A stretch of 64,000 nucleotides of DNA from Erinaceus europaeus (GCF_950295315.1 NC_080176.1:29784109-29848108), one strand, 5' to 3'. Shown: positions 1 to 10,149, counted from the stretch's first letter. Translations and numbers: made by a program. Notes: generated by a model not told the origin, from the sequence alone.

Positions 1-180
1 AGAGTGCACGACTTGTATACCTGCGGCTCCTGGGGCTGTGGATGGTGTATTTCCAGCACCATCATTTATCAGAAACGAGAAGTGCTCTGATTCCCTGCCT
101 TCTGTCCCTGGCCGCTGGCTCTCTCACTCTCTCTAGCCTCTTTCATGCTCTGTCCCACAGTAAACAAATAAATAGTTATT
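1..180 (+). mobile_element. SINE-C copy, cut by window start
   Basis: Shows the CAGCACCATCATTTATCAG region and the AAGTGCTCTG block of SINE-C, then a pyrimidine stretch and an AAATAAATAG tail. The 5' head lies outside the window. Confidence 0.7.
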
Positions 181-207
181 AAAATTTAGAGCACAACTAC
201 TAAACAA

Positions 208-363
208 AAAGGGGTAAGGTGGTGGTGTATCTGGTTAAGCACCTATACTACAATGCACAAGGAGCTGGGCTTGAGCCCCAGGTCACCACCTGCAGGGGGA
301 AAGCTTTATGGACACTGAAGTGGGGCTGCAGGTGTTTCTCTCTCCTTGATTTCTTCCTTCCTT
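208..363 (+). mobile_element. SINE-B, 5' half
   Basis: Carries the tRNA-like head (GGTTAAGCACC), a B-box-like GGGCTTGAGCCCC and the core CCACCTGCAGGGGGAAAGC. The body stops where an R repeat begins; its 3' unit seems to resume near 770. Confidence 0.8.
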
Positions 364-365
364 TT

Positions 366-768
366 TTATTTTAAAATTATTGATTTAATAATGATTGACA
401 AGACTGTAGGATAAAAGGGGTACAATTCCACACAGTTCCCACAACCAGAGTTCCATAGCCCACCCCCTCCATTGGAAGCTTTGTTGTTCTTTGTCCCTCT
501 GAGACCATGGACCCAGGATCATTATGGGTGCAGAAGGTGGAGGGTCTGGCTTCTGTAATTGCTTCTCTAATGGACAAGGGCATTGGCAGGTCGATCCCAG
601 CCTGTTTCTGTCTATCACTCGTGGGGAAGGACTCTGGGGAAGTGGGGTCTCAGGATTCACTGGTGGGGTTATCTGCCCAGGAAAGTCAGTTTGGCATTAT
701 GGTAGCATCTGCAACTTGGTGGCTGAAGTAAGTGGCTGTGTCACTATATAAGATACAGCTATCTGTAA
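366..768 (-). mobile_element. R repeat fragment
   Basis: Reverse-strand 3' half of the R family. Landmarks are AGACTGTAGGATAAAAGGGG, CCCACCCCCTCCATTGGAAG and CAACTTGGTGGCTGAA. It sits inside a SINE-B and so is younger than it. It has no coding capacity. Confidence 0.75.
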
Positions 769-769
769 A

Positions 770-915
770 TAGCCTTTCTTTTGTTCTGTCTCCCTCTCTC
801 CTCTAATTTCTCTTCGTCTTACTAAATAAAATAAAATTTAAAAGGGGGGGTGATGGCTACTGGGAGCAGTGGATTCATAATGCAGGCACTGAGCCTCAGC
901 AATAGCCCTGGTGAC
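770..915 (+). mobile_element. SINE-B, 3' part
   Basis: The pyrimidine tract, the TAAATAAAATAAAATT stretch and the 3' unit GGGAGCAGTGGATTCATAAT continue the SINE interrupted at 364. A GATA-rich stretch follows. Confidence 0.65.
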
Positions 916-929
916 AGAAAACACATAGA

Positions 930-1640
930 GATAGATGAAAGATAGATAGATGATAATTTAATTTGATTATAACTGTGATTACTAGTTCACCATGGAACAG
1001 ATAGGGAAAATGGTAACAGACTAAGCAGTATTTTACTAAAATGATTTAGACCTCCAGAAGATAAAGAGCTTCAATAAGACCCCAAAAAAATCTCTGAGTG
1101 ATTTTCCCCAGGTGCCACATGGCCATCAATTGGGAAACCTGGATGAGGTGATGTTCCCATCTGCAAATGCAAGACAGCTGAGCGAGGGCCCAAAAGGCTG
1201 AGAAACTGGGAGACAGCCCTCCCCTCATCCCATAATTTGATTTTTACATGCATTTTCATATTCCTATCTGAGTGCAGACTTGTTGGGTGCATTTGAAAAA
1301 AAGATCCACTTCAAAGGAAATAATAAAATCTTGGTGCCCGAGAAATTGAGATGCTTTCCAATTTCCAGACTTCAATAAAATGCTCTCTGGCATGCCTCTG
1401 GAAATCACTCAGGACAGGAAATTGACAGCAGTGATTCATCTCTGGGATATTGAGCAGGGAGGGGGTAACAGGACAGTGAGGATAGTGGTGGGCTAAGGTC
1501 CTCAAGCATAGGGATGGTGGAAGTGTGTCTTTCGAGCAGGTCCCAAAGTTCTTTGTGCAAAATGGTGGCTCATGGTGGGGTGGGTACAATTTTGAGGATC
1601 CAAGCAGGCAGTGGGGACTGCCAACAACACAGACCCTATA
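930..1640. other. Unique sequence, no gene seen
   Basis: About 700 bases without a recognisable SINE, L1 or R landmark. Short open frames exist on both strands, but none resembles a known protein and none has convincing splice context. Confidence 0.5.
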
Positions 1641-1752
1641 GAATCTCTCTAGTGGACTTGGCTATTGACTGTGTGCCAGGACAAAACAACAGAGAGAGAA
1701 AGAGGGAGAACCAGAGAAAAAGATGCAGAGCAAGAAGGAAAGACACCACCGT
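1641..1752 (-). mobile_element. Diverged SINE-like sequence
   Basis: The purine-rich stretch (GAGAGAGAAAGAGGGAGAACC) resembles the reverse complement of a SINE body. It may continue at 2046-2140 beyond the L1 tail at 1770-2028. The family is uncertain. Confidence 0.4.
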
Positions 1753-1769
1753 AACGCAGGAGTTTCTTT

Positions 1770-2028
1770 TTTTAATTATTATTATTTCTTTATTGGGGAT
1801 TAATGTTTTACATTCAACAGTAAATACGATACTTTGTACATACATAACATTCCCAGTTTCCCACATAACAGTACAACCCCCTACTGGGTCCTCTGTCATC
1901 CTTTTTGTACTTATACTCTCCCTGACCCCCCCCCTCCCCCCCCAGCCAGAGTTTTTTACTTTGGTGCAATACACCAACTCCAGTTCAGGTTCTACTTGTG
2001 TTTCCTCTTCTGATCTTGTTTCTCAACT
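1770..2028 (-). mobile_element. L1 3'-UTR fragment with target duplication
   Basis: Reverse complement of the last ~260 bases of the L1 seen at 60.3-60.56 kb, from its poly(A) (poly-T here) through the GGGGATTAATGTTTTACATT end region. Near-identical flanks AACGCAGGAGTTTCTTT (1753-1769) and AACTCAGGAGATTCTTT (2029-2045) are a 17-base target duplication with two mismatches. This is a severely 5'-truncated L1 insertion. Confidence 0.9.
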
Positions 2029-2153
2029 AACTCAGGAGATTCTTTCTGGTGCCCTGGCACACCCATGTATGTAGTACTGGAGTTCAAATATGGGCTGTGT
2101 GCAGGGCAGCAGATGCCCTGCCAGCTGAACTATCTCTTTTTATTTTATTTTAT

Positions 2154-2405
2154 TTGCCTCCAGAGTTATCACTGGGGCTTGGTGCCTGCACTATGAATTC
2201 ACTGCTCCTGGTGACCATTTTTTTCCATATTTGTTGTTGTTGGATAGGATAGAGAGAAATTAAGAGAGGAAGGGAAAATAGAGAGGTGGAGAGAAAGACA
2301 GACACCTGCAGACCTGCTTAAGAGTGATTCCCCTGCAGGTAAGGAGCTGGGGGGCTCGCTTCGTACTAAATGCACTTAAACTGGTGCGTTATCTCCTGGT
2401 CTCCT
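2154..2405 (-). mobile_element. SINE-A copy
   Basis: Reverse orientation. Starts with GCCTCCAGAGTTATCACTGG, then TTGTTGTTGTTGGATAGGA and the AGACAGACACCTGCAGACC core. The pol III B box is degenerate. Confidence 0.88.
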
Positions 2406-2439
2406 GTGAATGATCTCTCTAGCCCCATTTAACATCTTT

Positions 2440-2600
2440 ATGGGCCAGCCAAACAGCTCACTGGGATAGTGCACCTGCTTTTTCATACCTGTGACCTAGT
2501 TTCAAACCTGGAATACTCCCCACTGAAGGATGCTTTGGTCTCTCTCTCTCTCTCTCTCCCCACATACACTTTCTGCCTCTGTTTTTTTTTTTTTTTTTTT
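2440..2600 (+). mobile_element. SINE-D copy
   Basis: CAAACAGCTCACTGGGATAG head, GGATGCTTTGGTCTCTCTCT body and a poly-T run at the end. Typical tRNA-derived layout but diverged. Confidence 0.7.
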
Positions 2601-2679
2601 TTGCCTCTCACTGAAAAAAAAGTCCATCTAGAGAAGGGAAGCTGCTTACTTTGTCAAGAAATGATATCTTTATGTACCT

Positions 2680-2775
2680 ATTTTTTAGAGAGAGAGAGAG
2701 AAACAAGACCACCACTTAACTCTAGCTTATATGGGTGGCAGGGTTTGAAGGCTGGACCTCTGAGGCCTTAGTAAT
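2680..2775 (-). mobile_element. SINE-C fragment
   Basis: A GA-rich stretch followed by GGGTTTGAAGGCTGGACCTC matches the reverse complement of the SINE-C head. Short and diverged. Confidence 0.5.
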
Positions 2776-2814
2776 GCCAGTGCTAGCAGGAAGAAGCACT
2801 GCTAACAGAAAATA

Positions 2815-2904
2815 GGAGGGCCAGAGAATAGCTCACCTGGACAGAGCACTGCTTTGCCACATGCACCACCCTGGTGCATGCACAAGCCCCCTCCCATACC
2901 AGAA
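2815..2904 (+). mobile_element. SINE-D, broken by assembly gap
   Basis: GGCCAGAGAATAGCTCACC and the CTGCTTTGCCACATGCACC block identify SINE-D. The copy runs straight into the run of Ns. Confidence 0.7.
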
Positions 2905-3104
2905 NNNNNNNNNNNNNNNNNNNNNNNNNNNNNNNNNNNNNNNNNNNNNNNNNNNNNNNNNNNNNNNNNNNNNNNNNNNNNNNNNNNNNNNNNNNNNNNN
3001 NNNNNNNNNNNNNNNNNNNNNNNNNNNNNNNNNNNNNNNNNNNNNNNNNNNNNNNNNNNNNNNNNNNNNNNNNNNNNNNNNNNNNNNNNNNNNNNNNNNN
3101 NNNN
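2905..3104. other. Assembly gap, 200 Ns
   Basis: Exactly 200 undetermined bases. A round length like this usually marks a gap of unknown true size. Open frames that cross it are meaningless. Confidence 0.99.
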
Positions 3105-3560
3105 ATGCACTGATTTTTATGGCCCAGCCCCCAACAGCCTGTCACTCCCTGGCCTGCCCCCACCCCTCAGGCTCCAAGTCCCAGGGGGACCCGACACTGG
3201 TGACCCCAGACCAGTTGATCTCTGCCAGGCCTTGAGTCAGAACAGAGGCTGGGGAGTGAACCAGTCTATCTGTCTTCCTGAGTGCCCGACCCACTTTATA
3301 GTTTAATATTAAACTTGCATCGTAAAACAGGGCTCATAAATGGCTAATAAAAACCTAGTTTACGGCTTATAAAGTGCATCCGTATTTTCCACGGATTTGC
3401 ACGGGGAGATTTATGTGCCAGTTCTGAGTGTGCTGATAGAGGATCACCCTAACTGCCATACTAGTTCCACCGACCCCCTAAAAATTATAAATGACAATTA
3501 CAAAATGACCCTTAAACATGCATGTTTGATACACTGGAGAAGTCCAAAGCTAGTAAGCTG
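3105..3560. other. Unique sequence, conserved non-coding candidate
   Basis: Repeat-free. After a GC-rich start, 3290-3530 is AT-rich yet keeps several CpGs (TTTACGGC, CATCCGTA, CCACGGAT, GCACGGGG) and TTAATATTAA-type homeodomain-like sites. CpG retention in AT-rich mammalian DNA can reflect constraint. No coding frame is supported, and conservation cannot be tested from this window. Confidence 0.4.
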
Positions 3561-3589
3561 GTACTTTTTAAAAAAATATCTATTTATAC

Positions 3590-3775
3590 AGGTCAGGTTT
3601 AGCAGACATGTCACCATATGCAAAGACCCAAGTTCAAGTCCCTGATCCCCACCTTCAGGGTGAAGCTTCTTTAGTGGCAGAGCAGTACTGTAGGTGTCTC
3701 TCCTTTTCTGTCTCCTCTTTCCCTCTCAATTTATCTGTCTCTACCCAAAATAAATAAATGAATAAAATATATTTT
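3590..3775 (+). mobile_element. SINE-B copy
   Basis: AAGTTCAAGTCCCTGATCCC B-box region, TGTAGGTGTCTCTCCTTTTC and the tail AAAATAAATAAATG. Confidence 0.85.
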
Positions 3776-3777
3776 AA

Positions 3778-3930
3778 CCTTGTTTATTTGATAGGACAGA
3801 TATTGAGAAGGGAGGAGGAGATAGAGAGAAAGGAAGAGACACCTGCAGACCCACTTCACTACTCATGAAGTTTCTACCATGTAGGGGAGAAGTAAGAGCT
3901 CAAACCTGGGTCCTCACACATGGTAACTGA
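3778..3930 (-). mobile_element. SINE-B copy
   Basis: Reverse orientation directly after the previous SINE: TTATTTGATAGGACAGATAT, GACACCTGCAGACCC, then the B-box complement CAAACCTGGGTCC. The two form a tail-to-tail pair. Confidence 0.85.
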
Positions 3931-3931
3931 G

Positions 3932-3945
3932 ATAGATTTATTCAC

Positions 3946-3989
<44 letters not shown>

Positions 3990-4116
3990 GATGAAAAGGA
4001 GGAGACGAGAAGAAGGGACAACTAGACCATCATTCTAACACATGGGATGCTGGGATTTGAACCCAGGACCTCATGCATGAGCATTAGATGCTTTACCCAC
4101 TGTGCTACCTCCCAGG
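3932..4116 (-). mobile_element. SINE-C copy with expanded GA tract
   Basis: Reverse orientation. An uninterrupted GA run (3950-3986) grew in its polypurine body. The head complement is GATTTGAACCCAGGACCTCA. Confidence 0.8.
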
Positions 4117-4299
4117 CAACTGTGCTGGTATTTCCTGATGTTACAGGAAAGAGGACATGTTTGGGGTTCAAAAGAAAGGGTACCACTACGGGGAGGTACC
4201 ATGGCTAGCACAGGATGCCCCGTGAACTCGGAGGACTAGGCTGTCTGCACAACAACTCCACCATTCCTGGTGGTCACTTGTTTCATCATCATCATCACT

Positions 4300-5034
4300 G
4301 TTATTATTATTGATTTAAGAATGATCAAAAAGACCATAGGATCAGAGGGGTACAATTCACACAGTTCCCACTACCAAGAGTTCTGTATCCCACCCCCTCC
4401 ATTGGAAGCTTTGCTATTCTTTATCCCTCTGGGAGTATGGACCCAGGATCAACATGGGGTGCAGGAGGTGGGAGGTCTGGCCTCTGTGATTGCTTCTTTG
4501 CTGGACATGGGTGTCTACCCCATATCCCCAGCCTGTTTCTCTCTTTCCCTAGTGAGGCAGGACTCTGGAGAGGTGGGGTTCCAGAACACATTGGTGAGGT
4601 CCTCTGCCCAGGGAGGTCAGGTTGGTGTCATGATAACATCTACAATTTAGTGGCTGAAAAAGCATTAAGATATAAAGCAAAACATGTTGTTTAATAACCA
4701 GGAACTTAAAGATAAGAATATAGTAGATGATATTTGGGGGTCTCCATTTTCGAAAAAGCTAATAGGTCTATTTTGGTTATGTTCCAGGGGTTCCATGACT
4801 TTACTAATTTTTGCCTGATCCTGACAGCTAACACACAGGTGGACCAAAGGTTTTATCTGGGGAGATAATGTCAGAATTGGATAAAGGGCTAGAAAACTGG
4901 ATCAGAGCAAAGAGAAGCTCCCAATATGGGAAAAGTATATGAATATTGTTAACTGTAAACCCCATCAATTTGATCTGGGACATATTCAGCACAGGAGCCT
5001 GTGTAAACTCTGCATCCCTGTAGGTCTGAGCTTG
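4300..5034 (-). mobile_element. R repeat, ~735 bases
   Basis: Reverse copy covering the 3' two-thirds of the family. Blocks shared with 55.5-56.7 kb include TACAATTCACACAGTTCCC, CACCCCCTCCATTGGAAGC, GACAGCTAACACACAGGTGG and the complement of CCTACAGGGATGCAGAG. Frames are broken throughout. Confidence 0.85.
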
Positions 5035-5169
5035 CTTATTTGTCTTTCTTTTCTTATAGAGAAATAGAGTTAGAGATAGAGGCAGAGAAGGACAAGATGG
5101 GAGATGGGAGATGGAGATGGAGAGAGAGAGAGAGACCATGATCACTTGTTGTGATCACCTGGCCTCCTG

Positions 5170-5620
5170 ATTGGTCCTACTTTTTATCTTCAACTAATTT
5201 GCAACCTGACTGGTGAGAAAACCAGGTTAAGACCCCCTTTTTGTCTCTGTCTTTTGCTCTTCAATATCCATGCAATAGTAAAACATTTCTCAAGAAAAAG
5301 GGAAGAAAAAATGGTGGCTTTCCCTTGTAAGGAAACTGCCTTTTAAATACATCTAGTGAGAGAGCTCATTAAAGAGTGTTTGTTGAAGTCCTTTCTCAAG
5401 TGAATATCATTCTGTATACATCCACCACCACCACCAACAACAACAACAGTCTCATCTGCATGATACATTTGATTGCACACCAAACCTTCAGACAAGTAGA
5501 TCTATCCTCAGCCACTCTCCTATAACTTCATCTTGTACTGAAGACTAAGGATCTTCCTGGGGAGGGAGAGAGGGGGTGAGGGCTGTGTTTTCTGACAGTG
5601 GAGAATCACTGTAGGAGTGA
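5170..5620. other. Unique sequence, nothing recognised
   Basis: No repeat or coding signal identified, apart from a short CCACCACCACCAACAACAAC run near 5420. Confidence 0.4.
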
Positions 5621-5624
5621 GATC

Positions 5625-5745
5625 AATGGTCTCCAAGTGGCAGGGGGAAGCTTCATAAGTGGTAAAGTAGGTCTACAGGTGTCTCTCTCTCTCTGTACCT
5701 CTCCATACCCACTCAACTTCCCTCTCTCCTATCAAAGCAGATAGT
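5625..5745 (+). mobile_element. SINE-B fragment
   Basis: Lacks the head. Contains GGGGAAGCTTCATAAGTGG and TACAGGTGTCTCTCTCTCTC. Confidence 0.7.
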
Positions 5746-5767
5746 TTTTTTTGTTGTTTTTTTTTTT

Positions 5768-5882
5768 AAATAACACTTAGAGAACCAGAGTATCACTCTG
5801 ACATAATATGGTGCAAAGGTTCAAACTCAGGGCCTGACACTTACAAGGCCTGTGTCTTACCACTAAGATACTTGCCTGCTTG
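5768..5882 (-). mobile_element. SINE-C copy
   Basis: Reverse SINE-C: CCAGAGTATCACTCTGACAT and the head complement GTTCAAACTCAGGGCC. Confidence 0.75.
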
Positions 5883-5929
5883 GTTTCAATTCTTTTCCCT
5901 TTTTGGAGGGGGGAGGTTGAGTTGTGGGT

Positions 5930-6035
5930 TCGGGCGAGAGGAACCATAGCACAGAGGCTTCCTTCAATGCAGTGGGAACTGGGCTTGATCCTGTGTCACA
6001 CATATGGCAAAGCAGAGCACTGTCCAAGTGACCTT
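5930..6035 (+). mobile_element. Diverged SINE fragment
   Basis: AACTGGGCTTGATCCTGTG is B-box-like and is followed by a degraded body. The family is uncertain (SINE-B or SINE-D). Confidence 0.4.
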
Positions 6036-6047
6036 GGTCTCATTTTT

Positions 6048-6165
6048 TAAAATTTATTTATTTATGATTGGATAGAGACAGAGAGAAATTGAGAGGGAGA
6101 GATAGGGAGAGAAACAGAGAGATACCTGCAACCCTGCTTCACTTTTCTTGAAGCTTTCCCCGGGA
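6048..6165 (-). mobile_element. SINE-B fragment
   Basis: TTATTTATGATTGGATAGAG, purine tract, then CTGCAACCCTGCTTCAC and the hairpin-like core. The head is absent. Confidence 0.8.
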
Positions 6166-6890
6166 TGATAATGTCAGCCATCAAAAGTGATAGGAAGAGG
6201 GTGAGGATCTGAAGGAGCAGCCTGGAGCTTCTGCACTCACTCATCTGTCTAGTCTAGTGTCTCTGGTACCTAGCAAGACAGCTGAGATGAGCTCAAATCA
6301 CTGCAATTTGAGATCAGTTGCTTTCAGAGATGATTCTGATGAGATCAATTCAATCTGCGAGTCTAGCTTTTAAGATGCCATAATGATTCCCTTGACGCAC
6401 ATGGCGGGCTTGCAGAAGGGTGTGCAGCAGGGTGGGGTGGGCTTTAATATCACCAACCAGGGGTCTCGCCTAAGAGATCTGGAGCTGAGCCAAGGCATCT
6501 GGCAATCTCCACAAATCGAACTTAATCTTTAACAAATATGGACACAAAAGGGCAGAGCATAAAATTGCTCTTCTGAACGAGTCTTAGTGGGTCGCCTTGC
6601 CTTTCAGGAACATTTTCTAATGAGCCCTCAGATGTGAAGTGATTCCAATTTGCTATGCACTGGATGCACAAGACAGAGGAGAAATAGCATTTGCTTCTCC
6701 CCACTGGGCTATTACCGTTCCCAGGTGGACAGACCTCCAATGCTCAGATGGAGAGGGGGCACAGCTGCGTGGGCAGTCAGCAATGATGGAAGAAGCCCAG
6801 TATGGACCAGGCAGTGGCTGGAACCCAAATTGGTGGGGGGAGGCATGTGGGGTGTGGGGAAGAGGTGAGAAAAATTAACAGGGAGGCACC
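6166..6890. other. Unique sequence, conserved non-coding candidate
   Basis: No repeats recognised. 6290-6730 combines TAAT-containing sites (CATAATGATTCCC) with retained CpGs (CTGCGAG, TGACGCACATGGCGGG, TCGAAC, GGTCGCC). No credible exon. The regulatory reading is inference only. Confidence 0.35.
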
Positions 6891-6891
6891 C

Positions 6892-7445
6892 CTTAGCTAA
6901 CATGCAGGTGGGCTCAAAGTATTATCTGGGAAGATGGTGTCAGAAAATTTCATGGGCCCCTTGGAGTATACCTAAAATAGATTTCCTAACTTCTTCCAAC
7001 ATGAAGACCCCAAATCTTACCTGTCATAGTCTTACCATTAGGTTCCCAGTTATTAAACAAATTGTTCTGCTTCATATCTTTAATGTTTTTCAGCCACCAA
7101 GTTGAAGATGCTACCATGACACTAACCTGACTTCCCTGGGCAGACAACTTCCACCAATGTGTCCTAGAACCCCACCTCCCCAGATCTTTGCCCCACTAGA
7201 GAATGATAGAAATAGACTGGGGGAGTGTTATGGATCAACCTTCTAACACCCATGTCCAGTGGAGAAGCAATTACAGAAGCCAGATATCCCACCTTCTGCT
7301 TCCCATAGAGATTTTTGGTACATGCTCCCAGAAGGATAAGGAATAGGCAAACTTCCAATGGGGGGATAGGATACAGAAGTCTGATGGTGGGAATCTGTAC
7401 CCCTCATATACCACAATCCTGTCAATCATTACTAAATCACTAATA
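6892..7445 (+). mobile_element. R repeat, 3' half
   Basis: Runs from AGCTAACATGCAGGTGGGCT through TTTTCAGCCACCAAGTTGAA and TCCAATGGGGGGATAGGATA to the A-rich end near CATTACTAAATCACTAATAA. A CAACAACAACAGC stretch follows. Confidence 0.85.
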
Positions 7446-7479
7446 ATAGCAATAATAATAACAACAACAACAGCAAGGA

Positions 7480-7612
7480 ACAAGGCTGCAGTCCGGGTAA
7501 ATGACTTGGCAGGTGACACAAGGTTCTTACAGGCCAGTGACTCAGACTTGATCCCTGGCACCACATATGTCAGAGCTTTCTCTCCCTCATGAAATAAATA
7601 AAAGAAAAAGGA
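7480..7612 (+). mobile_element. SINE-C copy
   Basis: AGACTTGATCCCTGGCACCA promoter-region block, GTCAGAGC and an AAATAAATAAAAGAAAAAG tail. Confidence 0.75.
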
Positions 7613-7616
7613 ACTC

Positions 7617-7825
7617 GGGCTTTGGGTGGTCCTTCACCTGGTAGAGAGCAGATGTTAAGAAGCACAAGGAACTGGGTTCAAGCCCCAGGTCCTCATCTGC
7701 AGGGGACACTTCAGGAGTGGTGAAGCAGTGCTGCAGACTTCTCTCCTTCACTGTCTCTCCATCTCTCTCCTCTCTTTTGTCCATTTCTCACTGTCTTTAT
7801 ACAATTTTTCAAGAAGATAAAAATA
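7617..7825 (+). mobile_element. SINE-B copy
   Basis: GGGTTCAAGCCCCAGGTCC matches the B box. Core CTTCAGGAGTGGTGAAGCAG and a CTCT-rich body precede an A-rich tail. Confidence 0.88.
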
Positions 7826-7875
7826 TACAAAATAAGGAAGAAAACTCACAACTCTTTATTAATGTTTTATTTGTT

Positions 7876-8072
7876 TTTAATTTTATTTATTTATTGGATA
7901 AAGAGAGAGAAATCAAAAAGGAAGAGGGAGACAGAGAGGGAGGCAGAGAGACACCTGTAGCACTGCTTCACCATTCGAAAACTTTGCTCCCTGCAGGTGG
8001 GGTACTGTGAGCTTGAATCCAGGTCCTTGGACACTGAAACATGTTTAACTGAGTAAGCCACCTCCTGGCCCC
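7876..8072 (-). mobile_element. SINE-B copy
   Basis: Reverse: TTATTTATTGGATAAAGAGA, purine tract, CTGCTTCACCATTCG, GAGCTTGAATCCAGGTCCTT and the 5' end complement CCACCTCCTGGCCCC. Confidence 0.9.
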
Positions 8073-8232
8073 TTTTATCTTATTTTTCAGGATAGAAGGA
8101 GATACAGAGAGAAAGACACACAGAGAAAGACCAGAGCCCTGCTCAGCTCTGGCTGATGGTGGTGCTGAGGACTGAACCTGGAACCTGGCTCAGGCATGAG
8201 ACTCTTTTGCAGAACTATTATGTTGTCTCAAG
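8073..8232 (-). mobile_element. SINE-C copy
   Basis: Abuts the previous SINE. CTGCTCAGCTCTGGCTGATG, GGTGGTGCTGAGGACTGAAC and AGACTCTTTTGCAGAAC are reverse-complement SINE-C blocks. Confidence 0.82.
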
Positions 8233-8381
8233 ATTCATAACTACTGAGCTAGGAGTGACTGAGACACTCAGTCTTCTGAAATCTAGGTCTCCCAGTAAAA
8301 CAATAGCTATAATACTAAGCATAAGGACTTAAAGCATTTGACATTAAGAACATAGGCTATGAGTTCTATCCTGGAGACGGC

Positions 8382-8384
<3 letters not shown>

Positions 8385-8430
<46 letters not shown>

Positions 8431-8452
8431 TTCTCTCTCTCTCTCTCTCTCA
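8385..8452. repeat. (CT)n microsatellite
   Basis: About 68 bases of CT repeats with two short interruptions, probably grown from a SINE pyrimidine tract. Reverse-strand frames here are low complexity. Confidence 0.95.
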
Positions 8453-8605
8453 TGACACCATGAGCTCAACCCTGGGCATGAACTACCTCTCTTATCTCTA
8501 TCTCTTTCCCTCTCCCTCATTAACAAACAAATAAGTATGTAACAATCTGTTTAAGTCTATGTCTCTGAACAAGGGAGGTGATATAGTAGAAAAGAATGGA
8601 ATTGA

Positions 8606-8740
8606 CTTGAGCAGGAGGAATAGCTTATTGGGGTGGTGTGTGTCTTTGCCATGTGCACAGCCCAGGTTCAAGCCTGGCCTCCTCATTTTCTTCCACTCTC
8701 ACTCTCTGCCTGTCTTAGTTTAAGGGGAAAAAAAGAATTA
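8606..8740 (+). mobile_element. SINE-D copy
   Basis: GGAATAGCTTATTGGGG, CTTTGCCATGTGCACAGCCC and CAGGTTCAAGCCTGGCC are SINE-D head and B-box blocks. Confidence 0.7.
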
Positions 8741-8854
8741 AATAAGAAGAAAAGAAAGAAAAGAACAGAACTTGCAAGCATGGGGTCCAAAGTTTGTCAG
8801 AGAAATATTGTGGTTCTCATTCTCTCCTGTAAATAAGTAAACAAATGAATGTCT

Positions 8855-9025
8855 TGGGTTTATATTCTATGATTTTTGTTATTGGTGATATATCACATGT
8901 TTATAAAATCACAAGATTTCAGGGGTATAGTTTCACACCCACATAATTCAGTGTGCAAATAACCCCAGATAATCACTGTAGTTTTCACAAAGTCTAGATT
9001 GAGTTTGTTTATTCCCTTTTTAAAA
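8855..9025 (-). mobile_element. Old R-like relic
   Basis: AAAATCACAAGATTTCAGGG and GTATAGTTTCACACCCACAT match the reversed 3' end of R at low identity, suggesting an older member. Confidence 0.4.
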
Positions 9026-9035
9026 GAGGAATTTG

Positions 9036-9210
9036 TGGGCTGGGAAGAAGCATAATGGTTCTGAAAAAGATGTTCCTTCAGGTCTGAATCTCCAAGGTCC
9101 CAGGTCCAATCCCCAGAACCATCATAAGCCAAAGTTGAGAAGTGCTCTGAATTCTCTCTTTCTCTGTCTCTGTCATTCTCTCTCAATATACTTTAAAAAA
9201 TAAAGTTTAA
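9036..9210 (+). mobile_element. SINE-C copy
   Basis: GGTCCAATCCCCAGAACCAT, CATAAGCCAAAGTTGAGAAG and a final AAAAAATAAAGTTTAAAG tail. Confidence 0.82.
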
Positions 9211-9267
9211 AGTTTATTTTTCTGTGTACAGGACAGACATCCTAGTATTTTTTTGATTAAATTTTTT

Positions 9268-9317
9268 AAGGGGGTTGGGCCATGGCACACAGGGTTAAGC
9301 ACACATTACTATTAGTA
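9268..9317 (+). mobile_element. SINE-B head
   Basis: TTGGGCCATGGCACACAGGG and TTAAGCACACATTACTATTA form the first 50 bases of SINE-B. The rest is missing where the LTR-like segment begins. Confidence 0.65.
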
Positions 9318-9656
9318 TGCTTCTGGTTCTGCTTCTGGGATCTCTTCTGTTACATTGCTTGATATTGTGGTTTATTTACATGATCATTCTGTTACATTGG
9401 TTTGGTCTCACTCCCCCCACCTACGGGAGATTTGGTTTAGCCCTTGTTAGTTTCAGCTTCTTCCTTCTCCTCACGCCCCCTACAGGAGGTACTTCCTGAG
9501 TTCCTGACTCTGCCACTGGGGGAGAAAGAGGCAGGACAAATTTGTGTGGTGATTAGATTAGATTAGATTTTTGAACCGTTTGCTCATGAATAAAGAAATA
9601 CTGCTTCTCTGCTCAGCCTTGTGTCCCTGGTCTCAGCCCGCAAAGCTAGCCCAGCA
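9318..9656 (+). mobile_element. Possible solo LTR
   Basis: Starts TG, ends CA, and interrupts a SINE head. It holds a polyadenylation signal (AATAAAG near 9590) followed by a U5-like CTCTGCTCAGCCTTGTGTCC. No convincing target duplication was seen, so the boundaries are provisional. It has no coding capacity. Confidence 0.45.
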
Positions 9657-9679
9657 TACTGAACTCCTAATTCTGATGA

Positions 9680-9935
9680 CATAGCAGTAAGCATAAGGAC
9701 CTGCACAAGGATTCCTGTTCCAGTCCCTGGCTTCCCACCTGTGGAGGGAGGGTCACTTCACAAACAGTGAAGCAGGTCTGTAGGTGTCTATATTCCTCTC
9801 CCCCTCCCTACCTCCCCCTCTCTTCTCAATTTCTCTCTATGCTATCCAATAAAAATGAAAATGGCTGCCAGGAGCAATGGATTCATAGTACTGGCACCCA
9901 GCCCCAGCGATACCTCTGCAGGCAAAAAAAAAAAT
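9680..9935 (+). mobile_element. SINE-A copy
   Basis: CATAAGGACCTGCACAAGG, core CTTCACAAACAGTGAAGCAG, 3' unit CCAGGAGCAATGGATTCATA and an A-run tail. The head is diverged. Confidence 0.85.
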
Positions 9936-9954
9936 TAAAACAAAACTTTTTCTT

Positions 9955-10145
9955 ATTTATCTTTATTTATTGGATAGAAACTGCCAGAAATCAAGAAGGA
10001 AGGGCTTGATAGAAAAGGAGAGAGAAAGAGACACCTACAGACCTGTTCCACCACTGGCAAAGCTTTCCTACTGCAGGCAGGGTTAGGGGGCTTGAACCCG
10101 GGTCCTTGTACATTATAACTCGTGCACTCAATCATATGCACTACT
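9955..10145 (-). mobile_element. SINE-B copy
   Basis: Reverse: TTTATTTATTGGATAGAAAC, GAGACACCTACAGACCTG, GGGGCTTGAACCCGGGTCC (B-box complement) and a degraded 5' end. Confidence 0.88.
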
Positions 10146-10149
10146 ATGA

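Noticed and set aside
1514..2074. 186-codon plus-strand frame
   Set aside because: Covers an antisense L1 3'-UTR and its flanks; not a gene.
2783..3306. Open frames on both strands across the run of Ns
   Set aside because: Undetermined bases create them; they carry no information.
9470..9490. Second CTCF-like site (CGCCCCCTACAGG)
   Set aside because: Two mismatches to the core on the minus strand and inside a possible LTR; weak.
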